Part shown: positions 24,968 through 33,451 of the stretch, one piece after another | Position numbering within the stretch: the first letter of the stretch is position 1 | Layout: every line of letters starts with the position of its first letter | Assembly (NCBI GenBank): GCA_934436505.1 | Contig: CAKSAP010000001.1 | Location: 62,001 to 126,000 of the forward strand | Direction of reading: 5' to 3' | Origin: an uncultured Eubacteriales bacterium | Lineage (GTDB): Bacteria; Bacillota; Clostridia; Oscillospirales; Acutalibacteraceae | DNA length: 64,000 nucleotides | The notes under the pieces: generated by a model | What the model was told of the DNA's origin: nothing | Seen by the model: the letters and a program-made list of their open reading frames with translations, nothing else | Database searches by the model: none | Program-made: the position numbers and the translations under genes

Positions 24968-25989
24968 GCCTCATCACCGCCGTTTCCGTCGCCGTCTTTT
25001 GAAATATCGATATTTTCTTCCTCTTTGGGAGCTTTACTTCTTTCAAGGTCAAGCAAAATATCGTCAAATTCAGATTCGTATTTTTCTTTTCTCGGATTTT
25101 CAATCGGCGTCGCTTCGACTGACTTTTCGACAGCCTTTTTCTCTTTTTTACGCTTCTCCGTCTTAACGGGCTTTTCTTTCTTCGCCTTTTTAATTTTTTT
25201 ACGTTTTTCAGGCTTTTCTTCCTCGGGTTGCTCGTCCTTTTCAACCACACTCTTAAAGAAGTCTATCGGATTTTCCTTAACCGCTTCCTTTGAGGGGGAC
25301 TCGAAATCCTCGTGAATCATAGTTTTAATGTCCTCACGATGAGACTGCGAAATTTCCGAAAGGTTGAATGCCTCCTCGGGGTTTTCCTCCGGATACTTGC
25401 TCTTAATTCTCGCCTTAAAGAACGCCGCCGCAAAGCCAAGCATCAAAAATCCGCCGAACGGCAATAACAAGCCCTTTAGCTGTACGGGAAGATTAAGCTT
25501 TATGCTGTAAAATGTTCCCGAGCCCAAGACCTCTCTGAGTATCGCAACGATAAAGATAATCAAAACATATCCAATCGTTGCGGACACAGCGTCAAAGAAG
25601 GTTTCTTTAAGCGTTGACCTGACCGCTACCCTCTCACAGTGAAGTGCAATTAGCGAGTTTACCGCAATTATCGGCAAAAAGATGCTTACGTTTGCAGTCT
25701 CGTTCGGCGCAAATTTCGAGAAAAACAGCCAGAACGGAACATTTATAAGCACGCCCAAAAGAGCATATATCAGCACCCTGTATTCGTGCTTGACCTTTTT
25801 GAGCGCAATACTCGCAAAGCACTCGATTATTATAAGCTCCGCCGCCGAAATTACCGAAAGCATAATCGCCGTTTTAACCGAAACGGCCATTGCAACAACG
25901 GGTGCTATACCTATCGACTCAAACAAAACAGGGTTTTTAATAAATGCGCTGTTTTTTATTGAGGTTGAAAATGAGACCTTATCATTCAT
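24964..25989 (-). CDS. RnfE-like membrane protein lacking the cluster cysteines, with a charged C-terminal tail
   Basis: Residues 1-215 follow RnfE/NqrD: NPVLFESIGIAPVVAMAVSV, later LPIIAVNSLIALHCERVA, then IGYVLIIFIVAILREVLGSGTFY. Canonical RnfE has LGLCPLLAV and TNCAVLGRA; here Ala29 and Ser112 replace the two cysteines. Residues about 216-341 form a Lys/Glu-rich tail not found in ordinary RnfE (about 200-230 residues). The start at 25989 was chosen from a GGAGGTG site and overlaps the RnfD-like gene by eight bases. Confidence 0.75.
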   Translation of the reverse strand: MNDKVSFSTSIKNSAFIKNPVLFESIGIAPVVAMAVSVKTAIMLSVISAAELIIIECFASIALKKVKHEYRVLIYALLGVLINVPFWLFFSKFAPNETANVSIFLPIIAVNSLIALHCERVAVRSTLKETFFDAVSATIGYVLIIFIVAILREVLGSGTFYSIKLNLPVQLKGLLLPFGGFLMLGFAAAFFKARIKSKYPEENPEEAFNLSEISQSHREDIKTMIHEDFESPSKEAVKENPIDFFKSVVEKDEQPEEEKPEKRKKIKKAKKEKPVKTEKRKKEKKAVEKSVEATPIENPRKEKYESEFDDILLDLERSKAPKEEENIDISKDGDGNGGDEA

Positions 25990-27145
25990 TCTCGCCACCT
26001 CCGTTTTCATCCTCGGCGTTTTCCTGCGTTTCCTCCGAATTATTGATTATTTCCATAACCTTTTGCGCTACAATTTGCGACTGCTCCTCAGTATCAACAG
26101 GCTTGTCCGTTGACATTGCCTCCGCTTCCTTTTTCCTGTCGAGCAAAAGCTTCTCCCTTTTGGTAATCGGAAGTCTTTGGTCAAGCGTGCAGGCAAAAGC
26201 GTTTGCAATCAAAACGGCAAAAACCGTGCTGTCCTCAATTGAGCCAAAGGTTCTTAAAATCATAGTTATAAGACCCATCAGCACCGCATAAAGCACTCTT
26301 GCGTTTGTTCTTTTTGGTGCGAGGGTTTCGTTTGTAACAAAAAGCAATGCCGCAAAGCCTGTAAGTCCGCTGCAAAGCTCCATTATTATCGATATTCCAC
26401 GTCCCGTAGTTATTCTCGGGAAAAGGAACGCATATACGGCGCAGGTTGCGAGATAAACAAAGGACATCATCGCTGTTCTCGGTCGTCTTATAAGTAAATA
26501 AAGCAAGCCGCCGATTATCGCAACCGCACAGGTTGTGCCCATCGGACCCGAAACATTGCCGACTGCTATATCAATATAACTTATTATGTTAATTCCGATT
26601 GAATTGCCCTGCGAAAGCATATACGCAATCGAGTTGCCCAAAGCGGCATTCGTGCTTGAAAGCTGTGCGAACTTGTCCGCCGTCGTGGGAATAACCGGAT
26701 ACGAAAACATACTTGCCGAATTGCACACCGTCAAAAAGGCAATTCCTGCGGCTGACGGCAAAAACATAAGGCTTCTCGAATTTCCGAATGGGAATTTTAC
26801 CACCGCAAGTGCAAATACGGTTATGAGCACGGGTACCCACCACGCAGACGAGGCAGGTATGCACATAGCTATCGATATCGCCGTTACAATCGACGAAAGA
26901 TCCGAATACGACGCTCTGAATTTGTAAATTTTAGAAGATAAAAACTCACAAACCAAAGCGGACAGGACAGCATACAGCACCAAAAGCACCGCACGCAGCC
27001 CGTAATAATAAAATGACATCGCCATAGGCGCAAGAAGCACCATAAGCATATCAATCATATATTTTCGGGTGTTTTTAATTTCAAGCTTTTCTGTTTCGGA
27101 TAACACAGGCTGTATGTTTATCCTCAATTGTTCATTCTCGCTCAA
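25982..27145 (-). CDS. RnfD-like membrane protein
   Basis: The 387 residues have about ten hydrophobic segments and the RnfD/NqrB pattern, including FPFGNSRSLMFLPSAAG and DIAVGNVSGPMGTTCAVAIIGG, close to the family's GNxGGxxGExSALA. The SGAT-type motif where FMN is attached to Thr is not intact; the nearest match is LSSTNAALG at residues 162-170. The start is TTG after GAGGTG. No rnfC, rnfG or rnfB gene is present: this D gene is followed directly by E and A. Confidence 0.75.
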   Translation of the reverse strand: MSENEQLRINIQPVLSETEKLEIKNTRKYMIDMLMVLLAPMAMSFYYYGLRAVLLVLYAVLSALVCEFLSSKIYKFRASYSDLSSIVTAISIAMCIPASSAWWVPVLITVFALAVVKFPFGNSRSLMFLPSAAGIAFLTVCNSASMFSYPVIPTTADKFAQLSSTNAALGNSIAYMLSQGNSIGINIISYIDIAVGNVSGPMGTTCAVAIIGGLLYLLIRRPRTAMMSFVYLATCAVYAFLFPRITTGRGISIIMELCSGLTGFAALLFVTNETLAPKRTNARVLYAVLMGLITMILRTFGSIEDSTVFAVLIANAFACTLDQRLPITKREKLLLDRKKEAEAMSTDKPVDTEEQSQIVAQKVMEIINNSEETQENAEDENGGGENE

Positions 27146-27232
27146 AATTTCACCTCATTTCCGATAATTTATATCATAAAAATTTGCTTGAGCTGTGTTT
27201 AGACGAAATCTATCTAAAGCGTTTGCCGTCAA

Positions 27233-27889
27233 TTACACCGAAGCTCTTGCCTTAAAATCTGCTATTGTTTTTTCGGCGTCGTCGCTTGAGAAAATCGCAT
27301 TTCCCGACACAAATACGTTTGCGCCTGCCTTTGCGGCAATCGAAATTGTTTCCTTGTTTATTCCGCCGTCAACCTGAATGTCAACATCAAGTCCTCTTCT
27401 GTCGATTTCAGACCTGACCGCAGAAACCTTCGGCATCATATCCTCCATAAACGACTGACCGCCAAAGCCCGGCTCAACAGTCATAACAAGCACCATTGAA
27501 AGCTTGTCGAGATACGGATAAACCGCTTCGACAGGAGTTTTAGGCTTAACCGAAAGTCCTGCTTTTTTGCCCGAAGCCAAAATCAAATCAATCGTCTTTT
27601 CAATATCGGAGTCAGCCTCCACATGAAAAGTGATTATATCCGAGCCTGCGTTTACAAAATCAGGTATATACTTATACGGGTCGCTTATCATAAGATGCAC
27701 ATCAAACGGAAGAGTGCTTGATTTTCTTATGCACTTTACAATCGGTGCGCCGAGCGTAATGTTCGGAACAAAATGTCCGTCCATAACGTCTATGTGAAGC
27801 ATATCGGCTCCGCAAGCCTCCATCCTTTTAAGTTCTGAAGAGAGATTGCCGTAATCGCTTGATAAAATTGAGGGAGATATCTTAATCAT
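27233..27889 (-). CDS. rpe: Ribulose-phosphate 3-epimerase
   Basis: Interconverts ribulose-5-phosphate and xylulose-5-phosphate. The 218 residues show the TIM-barrel family features: ISPSILSSDYGNL, HIDVMDGHFVPNITLG, DVHLMISDP, MTVEPGFGGQSFM and VDGGINKET. Length is normal. It lies 16 bases after the upstream membrane protein gene and 87 bases before the rnfD-like gene. Confidence 0.96.
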   Translation of the reverse strand: MIKISPSILSSDYGNLSSELKRMEACGADMLHIDVMDGHFVPNITLGAPIVKCIRKSSTLPFDVHLMISDPYKYIPDFVNAGSDIITFHVEADSDIEKTIDLILASGKKAGLSVKPKTPVEAVYPYLDKLSMVLVMTVEPGFGGQSFMEDMMPKVSAVRSEIDRRGLDVDIQVDGGINKETISIAAKAGANVFVSGNAIFSSDDAEKTIADFKARASV

Positions 27890-27905
27890 AATATTTTCCT
27901 TTTCC

Positions 27906-28718
27906 TTATGCTATTTCTGTCTGAGGAGCGTCCTCGGCAGCCTGTTCGGGTGCTGTTGTCGGCTCTGTTGTGGATTCCGCAGGCGCAGCAGTTGTGCTGA
28001 CGGGAGTTGTGGTTGCAACCTCGGGGCTTGCAGTTGCCTGCATTGCGCTTATATAGTAGCTGCCGTCCTTTTCACGCAGAGTTACCTTAACGTATTTATC
28101 GGGCTCGGGAGCTACCATTTTTCCGTCGGTATCCTGTGCCCAGCCGCCGCTTGAAAGATAGCCTACGGTCAAAACGATCATATTCTTCTTTTTGTCTACA
28201 TCGACAACGCTCGGCGTGTATGTCGGCTCGATACCCGTAAGCGGAATTATGTAGCACTTTTTCGCCGAATCATAGGTAAATTCATAGCCGTAGCCCGAAA
28301 CAGTCATATGAACGGGCGCTCTTTCCGTACCGAAAAGCTTTGTATATGACGCAGCTATATCAGCCTCGGGAATAATCATTCCCGCTTCGCTGTATTCGTA
28401 GGTGTCGGGAGCTAAATCGCTCTTAATAATCGCCCACACCGAAATATCGATAAGCTGGCTCATATCCGCCTTCGATATATCGTCGAACACGCTCGGGTCG
28501 TTCATAACAACGGGCGTGAGCATTGTGTTGTATTTTTCAATATTATCGATTTTATACTTGACGGAGCTTATGCCGTTTACGCCTGCCACAAGTATAGTTA
28601 CAAGACCCGTGACCGAAAGCACCACCATCAAAAGTCCTAACGGAAAAGCCCACGGGTGCGCTCTTTTCCTCTTTTTCTTTTTAGGCGAATTTTCAAATTT
28701 TACGATTTCATCAGCCAT
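27906..28718 (-). CDS. Single-span membrane protein of unknown function
   Basis: The 270 residues start with a basic cytoplasmic stretch (KKKKRKRAHPW), one membrane segment (about 24-48), an extracellular domain of about 180 residues with no motif I recognise, and a Thr/Pro/Ala-rich C-terminal tail (TTTPVSTTAAPAESTTEP) of cell-wall-spacer type. It lies 14 bases downstream of proA and 16 upstream of rpe. Confidence 0.8.
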   Translation of the reverse strand: MADEIVKFENSPKKKKRKRAHPWAFPLGLLMVVLSVTGLVTILVAGVNGISSVKYKIDNIEKYNTMLTPVVMNDPSVFDDISKADMSQLIDISVWAIIKSDLAPDTYEYSEAGMIIPEADIAASYTKLFGTERAPVHMTVSGYGYEFTYDSAKKCYIIPLTGIEPTYTPSVVDVDKKKNMIVLTVGYLSSGGWAQDTDGKMVAPEPDKYVKVTLREKDGSYYISAMQATASPEVATTTPVSTTAAPAESTTEPTTAPEQAAEDAPQTEIA

Positions 28719-28732
28719 AGTTATTCTCCTTG

Positions 28733-29977
28733 TTATCTTATCTGCCCGTTACCGCAAATAATATATTTGAACGAGGTAAGCTGGGGAAGTCCCAAAGGTC
28801 CTCTTGCGTGCAATTTTTGTGTGGAAATTCCGATTTCCGCACCGAAGCCGAACTCTCCGCCGTCCGTAAATCTTGTGCTTACATTGTGATAAACAGCCGC
28901 CGAATCGATGCGTTTTAAGAACTCCTCTGCCGCCGCTTCGTTTTCGGTTACGATACACTCGCTGTGTCCCGTCGAATATTTTGATATATGCTCAATAGCC
29001 TCATCAAGACTTTCGACCGTTTTTACCGACATTATATAGTCGAGGTATTCCCTGCCCCAATCGTCCTCGGTTGCGGGAAGTATGCCGTCTGCCGAAGCTC
29101 TCGCCGTATCGTCGCCTCTTAACTCGACATTTTTTTCATCAAGCCTTTTTTTGATAATCGGCAAAGCTTCTTTTATTATATCCTTATGAATTACCAAGCT
29201 CTCCGCCGCATTGCAAACCGACGGTCGAGAGGTCTTTGCGTTGTACACAATATCTGCCGCCATTTGAACATCTGCGTCCTTGTCAATATAAATATGACAG
29301 TTGCCCGTTCCCGTTTCAATCACAGGCACCGTAGAATTTTCGACGCAGGAACGGATAAGTCCTGCTCCGCCCCTCGGGATAAGCACGTCAATATACTCAT
29401 TCATTCTCATAAGCTCGGTTGCGCTGTCTCTTGAAGTGTCGGTTATAAGTGATATACAGTTTTCATCTAAGCCTGTTTTTTCAAGTCCGAGCCGCAACGC
29501 CTTGACGATTGCCTTTGACGAATTTATAGCCTCTTTACCGCCACGCAATATGACCGCATTACCCGATTTCAGGCAAAGCGCCGCAGCGTCGGAGGTAACA
29601 TTCGGACGTGCCTCATAAATAACGGCAATGACTCCAAGCGGAACGGTTATTTTTTTTACCGTCATACCGTTAGGTCTTTTAATTTCCGAAAGCGTTACGC
29701 CTATCGGGTCGGGAAGCCTTACAATATCAGTTATTCCCTTTGCCATTCCGACAATTCTCTCCTCTGTCAAAAGAAGCCTGTCAAGCATAACCTGCGCAAC
29801 ACCGTTTGCACGGGCATTTTTCATATCCTCGGCATTTGCACTGAGTATTTCAGATGTTGCCGAAATAAGTTCTTGCGCCATATTTTCAAGAGCCTTATTT
29901 TTAAGCTCGGTCGAAGCGGTGGCAAGTGTTTTTTCCGCCTGCTTCGCCCTTTGTCCGAGTAATTGAGCTTGCGTCAT
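28733..29977 (-). CDS. proA: Glutamate-5-semialdehyde dehydrogenase (gamma-glutamyl phosphate reductase)
   Basis: Second step of proline synthesis, reducing gamma-glutamyl phosphate with NADPH. The 414 residues include VIYEARPNVTSDAAALCLKS, NAVILRGGKEA, IPRGGAGLIR, the catalytic-Cys region TSRPSVCNAAESLVIH, and the C-terminal VSTRFTDGGEFGFGAEIGIS. Four bases separate it from proB upstream. Confidence 0.96.
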   Translation of the reverse strand: MTQAQLLGQRAKQAEKTLATASTELKNKALENMAQELISATSEILSANAEDMKNARANGVAQVMLDRLLLTEERIVGMAKGITDIVRLPDPIGVTLSEIKRPNGMTVKKITVPLGVIAVIYEARPNVTSDAAALCLKSGNAVILRGGKEAINSSKAIVKALRLGLEKTGLDENCISLITDTSRDSATELMRMNEYIDVLIPRGGAGLIRSCVENSTVPVIETGTGNCHIYIDKDADVQMAADIVYNAKTSRPSVCNAAESLVIHKDIIKEALPIIKKRLDEKNVELRGDDTARASADGILPATEDDWGREYLDYIMSVKTVESLDEAIEHISKYSTGHSECIVTENEAAAEEFLKRIDSAAVYHNVSTRFTDGGEFGFGAEIGISTQKLHARGPLGLPQLTSFKYIICGNGQIR

Positions 29978-29981
29978 AAAA

Positions 29982-30773
29982 TCAGTCCTTTTTGCCCGTA
30001 AAAAATGTTCCTATCTGCTTGCCGTCAAGAGCCTTATATATGCTCTCGGGAGATGCGCCGTTCATAACGATTGTATCTATGCCTGCATCCATAGCGATTT
30101 GCGCCGCATGAAGCTTTGTTACCATACCGCCCGTGGAAAATCTTGAGCCGTGACCGCCTGCGACGGCGATAAGCTCATCTGTAATTTCATCAACCTGAGA
30201 AATAAGCTTTGCATCCTCATTTTCATTCGGATTATCATCATACAAGCCGTCAATATCCGTAAGAATAATCAGTGCGTCTGCGTTTACAAGCTTCGCAACA
30301 ATCGCCGAAAGGCTGTCATTGTCGCCGTAAACAATTTCATCAACCGCAACCGAGTCATTTTCGTTGACTATCGGAACTGCTCCGTAATCGAAGAGCTTAT
30401 CAAATGTATTTACGAGATTTTTGCGGCGCTCCTCGCTGTCAACATCACTCTTTGTGATAAGAAGCTGACCTACCGTATGCCCGTATTCGCCGAAAAGCTT
30501 ATCATACATAAACATAAGCTCACACTGTCCGACGGTTGCGGCAGCCTGCCTGCCCGAAATGTCCGACGGTCTTTCTTTAAGTCCTAATTTTCCGACTCCG
30601 ACGCCGATTGCACCCGAGGTTACAAGCGCAACCTCAATGCCCGAATTGACAATATCCGAGAGCACGGAAACAAGCTTATGCATACGTCTAATATTGGTCT
30701 TGCCCGTGTCATATGTAAGCGTTGACGTTCCAACCTTGACAACAAGCCTTTTTACGTCCTTGAGAACAGCCAC
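29982..30773 (-). CDS. proB: Glutamate 5-kinase, short form without PUA domain
   Basis: First step of proline synthesis. The 263 residues are an amino-acid-kinase domain: VKVGTSTLTYD, VTSGAIGVGVGKLGL, NENDSVAVDE, ILTDIDGLYDDNP and GTGGMVTK-like GRFSTGGMVTKLHAA (GSRFSTGGMVTKLHAA). The C-terminal PUA domain of the longer form is absent. The start codon is GTG, six bases after GAGGGAG. proC is not in the window. Confidence 0.95.
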   Translation of the reverse strand: MAVLKDVKRLVVKVGTSTLTYDTGKTNIRRMHKLVSVLSDIVNSGIEVALVTSGAIGVGVGKLGLKERPSDISGRQAAATVGQCELMFMYDKLFGEYGHTVGQLLITKSDVDSEERRKNLVNTFDKLFDYGAVPIVNENDSVAVDEIVYGDNDSLSAIVAKLVNADALIILTDIDGLYDDNPNENEDAKLISQVDEITDELIAVAGGHGSRFSTGGMVTKLHAAQIAMDAGIDTIVMNGASPESIYKALDGKQIGTFFTGKKD

Positions 30774-30809
30774 TTAATTCTCCCTCACGTTCTTATTTAT
30801 AGATAATAT

Positions 30810-30838
30810 ATTTTATCATAAAGCCGTTAAAATAACAA
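30810..30838 (-). promoter_or_regulatory. Promoter of proBA and downstream genes
   Basis: On minus, -35 TTGTTA (30833-30838), 17-base spacer, -10 TAAAAT (30810-30815) preceded by TGA (extended -10). Close spacing suggests transcription may run through proA, the membrane protein and rpe. Confidence 0.65.
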
Positions 30839-30859
30839 GTGTAAACGTATATTGCAGAT

Positions 30860-30895
30860 AAAAAAATCGGTGCGGAAGTCTCCGCACCGAAAAAG
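30860..30895. terminator. Terminator between the small lipoprotein gene and proB
   Basis: Perfect 10-bp stem TCGGTGCGGA/TCCGCACCGA (30867-30890). On minus it is followed by TTTTTTT, ending the lipoprotein transcript. Confidence 0.87.
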
Positions 30896-30910
30896 CTTTG
30901 CTATATTTTA

Positions 30911-31618
30911 TTATTTAACAACAAAGTTTGAGGAAAATGTTCCCATAAAGTCAAACGACTCATCATAGCCTGTTCCGCTGTCGCAAATATAGTTCGCCGA
31001 ATAAATGGCCTTATCTATATTTACATAAGCCGACGTTGCATAATGAATTATTGCGCCGGACGAATCCTTCATCGTATAGGTAAAGAACACGACCTCCTTA
31101 CCGTCTGTAAGATTGCCGTTTGTAATAACCATTGTCGTATCGGGATATTGCTGCTTAAAGGTTTCAACAACCTGTTGCTGAGTTGCCTCTTTTTCGGCAA
31201 TAAACGACTCGAACGTTTGAAAATCTCCAAGCGTTGTGTCCTTGACAAGATTAACATAGCACTTGTCGTCGGTGCCGTCCTTGTAGAAGGTACCGTCGTC
31301 CTTGAGAGTCCAGCCCTTCGGCATAGTAAATTTGTAATCGAGAGTTTCAAGCGTCTGTCCGTTGACCGTCTTTTCGGGAAGCTTATAGTAGTTCTTCTGC
31401 GGATTGCCGTTAGCGTCATACTGAATATTACCCTTTGCGTCGGTAACATAAACAGCGATTTTGCCCTCGTTGTCAATTTCCGTATTACCCTCTGCATCGG
31501 TAACAAGCGGACGTTCAACGCCGTTGATTTCTCCCATAAGATATTTATTACCGCAGGATGCAAGCAACAACGCAACCATTAAAATAACAAGGCTTACTGC
31601 AACAATTTTCTTTTGCAT
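30911..31618 (-). CDS. Lipoprotein with VTDxxGN repeats
   Basis: The 235-residue product has a lipobox (LLASC, Cys near residue 22). It is followed by a short repeat stretch (PLVTDAEGNTEIDNEG, YVTDAKGNIQYDANGNP) like that in the propeller lipoprotein at 12809-14617. The C-terminal domain (about 95-235; FTMPKGWTLKDDGTFYKDGT, YATSAYVNIDKAIYSANYIC) looks like a PsbP/Mog1-type fold often found in such lipoproteins, though that is inference. It is a single-gene unit with its own promoter and terminator. Confidence 0.72.
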   Translation of the reverse strand: MQKKIVAVSLVILMVALLLASCGNKYLMGEINGVERPLVTDAEGNTEIDNEGKIAVYVTDAKGNIQYDANGNPQKNYYKLPEKTVNGQTLETLDYKFTMPKGWTLKDDGTFYKDGTDDKCYVNLVKDTTLGDFQTFESFIAEKEATQQQVVETFKQQYPDTTMVITNGNLTDGKEVVFFTYTMKDSSGAIIHYATSAYVNIDKAIYSANYICDSGTGYDESFDFMGTFSSNFVVK

Positions 31619-31652
31619 AGTGTTTCCTCCGTTTTAGTTTGAAAGCATACTA

Positions 31653-31681
31653 ATTATATGATTTTTAATCCTTATTGTCAA
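31653..31681 (-). promoter_or_regulatory. Full-consensus promoter of the small lipoprotein gene
   Basis: On minus, TTGACA (31676-31681), 17-base spacer, TATAAT (31653-31658): a perfect match in both boxes, starting seven bases after the proS stop. Confidence 0.88.
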
Positions 31682-31687
31682 ACAAAA

Positions 31688-33124
31688 TCAATATGCCTTG
31701 CCCCAATAGAGCATCTTATCGGCAGGCTTTCCGCAGCAAACGCAGGTGTCGCCTATATGCTCCTGCTCAAACGGAATGCACCTTGAGGTTACGCCGGCAT
31801 ACTCCTTGAGCTTATCCTCACAAGCTCTGTCGCCGCACCACATAGCCTTGATAAAGCCGGGCTTGTTGTCTGCGATATCCTTGAGCTCGTCAAGCGTTTT
31901 TGCGGTGTATGTCATATTGCTTCTTCTCTCAAGAGCCTTGTTGTAAAGTCCCTTATGAACCTCTTCAAGAAGCTCGGGAATTTTAGCCTCAAGCTCGTCA
32001 AGAGAAACAAAGTATTTCTCCCTGTTATCTCTTCTTACGATAACGCACTGATTTTTCTCAATATCCTTAGGACCTATCTCAACTCTAAGCGGCACGCCCT
32101 TCATTTCATACTCCGCAAACTTCCAACCGGGAGAGTTTTCGGAAACGTCAGACTTAACTCTGCATATCTTTGAAAGTCTGTCGCAAAGCTCCTGTGCCTT
32201 ATCGAGAACGCCCTCCTTATGCTGTGCAATCGGAATTACAACAACCTGAACGGGAGCGATTTTCGGAGGAAGAACAAGTCCGTTGTCGTCGCCGTGAGTC
32301 ATAATAATAGCGCCGATAAGTCTTGTTGTTGTTCCCCAAGATGTCTGATAAGGCGTTTTGAGAGTGTTGTCCTTATCCATATACTGAATTTCAAATGCCT
32401 TTGCAAAGCCGTCGCCGAAATAGTGCGAGGTGCCCGACTGCAAAGCCTTACCGTCGTGCATAAGAGCCTCGATGGTATATGTGTCCTCTGCGCCTGCAAA
32501 TCTCTCTTTTTCGGTTTTAACGCCCTTAACTACGGGCATAGCAAGCACGTTTTCACAGAAATCGGCATAGACGTTGAGCATTTTAACTGTTTCAGCCTTA
32601 GCTTCCTCTGCCGTTGCGTGAATTGTATGACCCTCCTGCCAAAGAAATTCTCTTGTGCGGAGGAACGGTCTTGTGGTCTTTTCCCAACGGACAACCGACA
32701 CCCACTGATTGTAGAGCTTCGGCAAATCACGGTAAGAATGGATAATCTGCTTGTAGTGCTCGCAGAAAAGTGTTTCCGACGTCGGACGAACGCAAAGTCT
32801 CTCCTCAAGCTTTTCGCTTCCGCCGTGCGTTACCCATGCAACCTCGGGAGCAAAGCCCTCAACGTGATCCTTTTCCTTTTCAAGGAGACTTTCGGGGATG
32901 AACATAGGCATACAAACATTTTCATGTCCCGTCGCCTTGAACATTGAGTCCATTATCTTCTGAATATTTTCCCATATCGCATAGCCGTAGGGACGAATAA
33001 CCATACAGCCCTTAACGCTCGTATACTCGGCAAGCTCTGCCTTTTTTACGACATCGGTGTACCATTTCGCAAAATCCTCGTCCATTGCGGTTATGTCATT
33101 GACCATCTTTTTCTGTTCTGCCAT
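31688..33124 (-). CDS. proS: Prolyl-tRNA synthetase, eukaryote/archaeal type (ProS type 3)
   Basis: Charges tRNA-Pro. At 478 residues, without the INS editing domain, it belongs to the archaeal/eukaryote-like class: FAKWYTDVVKKAELAEYTSVKGCMVI (in parts), HENVCMPMFIPESLL, CVRPTSETLFCEHY, TRPFLRTREFLWQEGHTIH. The C-terminal domain has a four-Cys zinc site (CGDRACEDK ... CVCCGKPAD) and ends in a Tyr (WGKAY), as usual for this class. It lies 36 bases after acpP. Confidence 0.95.
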   Translation of the reverse strand: MAEQKKMVNDITAMDEDFAKWYTDVVKKAELAEYTSVKGCMVIRPYGYAIWENIQKIMDSMFKATGHENVCMPMFIPESLLEKEKDHVEGFAPEVAWVTHGGSEKLEERLCVRPTSETLFCEHYKQIIHSYRDLPKLYNQWVSVVRWEKTTRPFLRTREFLWQEGHTIHATAEEAKAETVKMLNVYADFCENVLAMPVVKGVKTEKERFAGAEDTYTIEALMHDGKALQSGTSHYFGDGFAKAFEIQYMDKDNTLKTPYQTSWGTTTRLIGAIIMTHGDDNGLVLPPKIAPVQVVVIPIAQHKEGVLDKAQELCDRLSKICRVKSDVSENSPGWKFAEYEMKGVPLRVEIGPKDIEKNQCVIVRRDNREKYFVSLDELEAKIPELLEEVHKGLYNKALERRSNMTYTAKTLDELKDIADNKPGFIKAMWCGDRACEDKLKEYAGVTSRCIPFEQEHIGDTCVCCGKPADKMLYWGKAY

Positions 33125-33160
33125 TTTCCAACATCCTTGTCTTAAAATTTAACTGATAAA

Positions 33161-33385
33161 TCAGTGTTCCTCAATAAATTTAACAATGTCGCCGACTGTT
33201 TTAACGGTTTCGATAGCGCTGTCCGGAACTTCGATTTTGAATTCATCCTCAAAGCTCATAACAAGGTCAACCATATCAAGACTGTCAGCGTCCAAATCTT
33301 CTCTTATATCCGTATCGAGAGTAACGCTTTCCTCGTCAACGTCAAACTGCTCGCAAATTATTTCTCTAACCTTTTCAAAAATCAT
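33161..33385 (-). CDS. acpP: Acyl carrier protein
   Basis: The 74 residues have the DSL attachment site (DADSLDMVDLVMSFEDEF, Ser about residue 35) for 4'-phosphopantetheine, and the typical acidic helices. No fatty-acid genes are adjacent; proS follows instead. It has its own promoter. Confidence 0.94.
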   Translation of the reverse strand: MIFEKVREIICEQFDVDEESVTLDTDIREDLDADSLDMVDLVMSFEDEFKIEVPDSAIETVKTVGDIVKFIEEH

Positions 33386-33423
33386 ATATTCCCTTACCTT
33401 TCATTTGATAAATATATACATAC

Positions 33424-33451
33424 ATTTTATGTATAATTTACGCTTTGTCAA
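33424..33451 (-). promoter_or_regulatory. Promoter of acpP-proS
   Basis: On minus, perfect -35 TTGACA (33446-33451), 16-base spacer, -10 TAAAAT (33424-33429). The -35 lies in the last codons of the phosphomutase gene. A palindrome TATACAT/ATGTATG overlaps the -10 and could be an operator. Confidence 0.75.

Noticed and set aside
32219..32947. 242-codon plus-strand frame opposite proS
   Set aside because: It lies wholly antisense to a clear proS gene and resembles no protein family; low-complexity antisense of a biased codon pattern.
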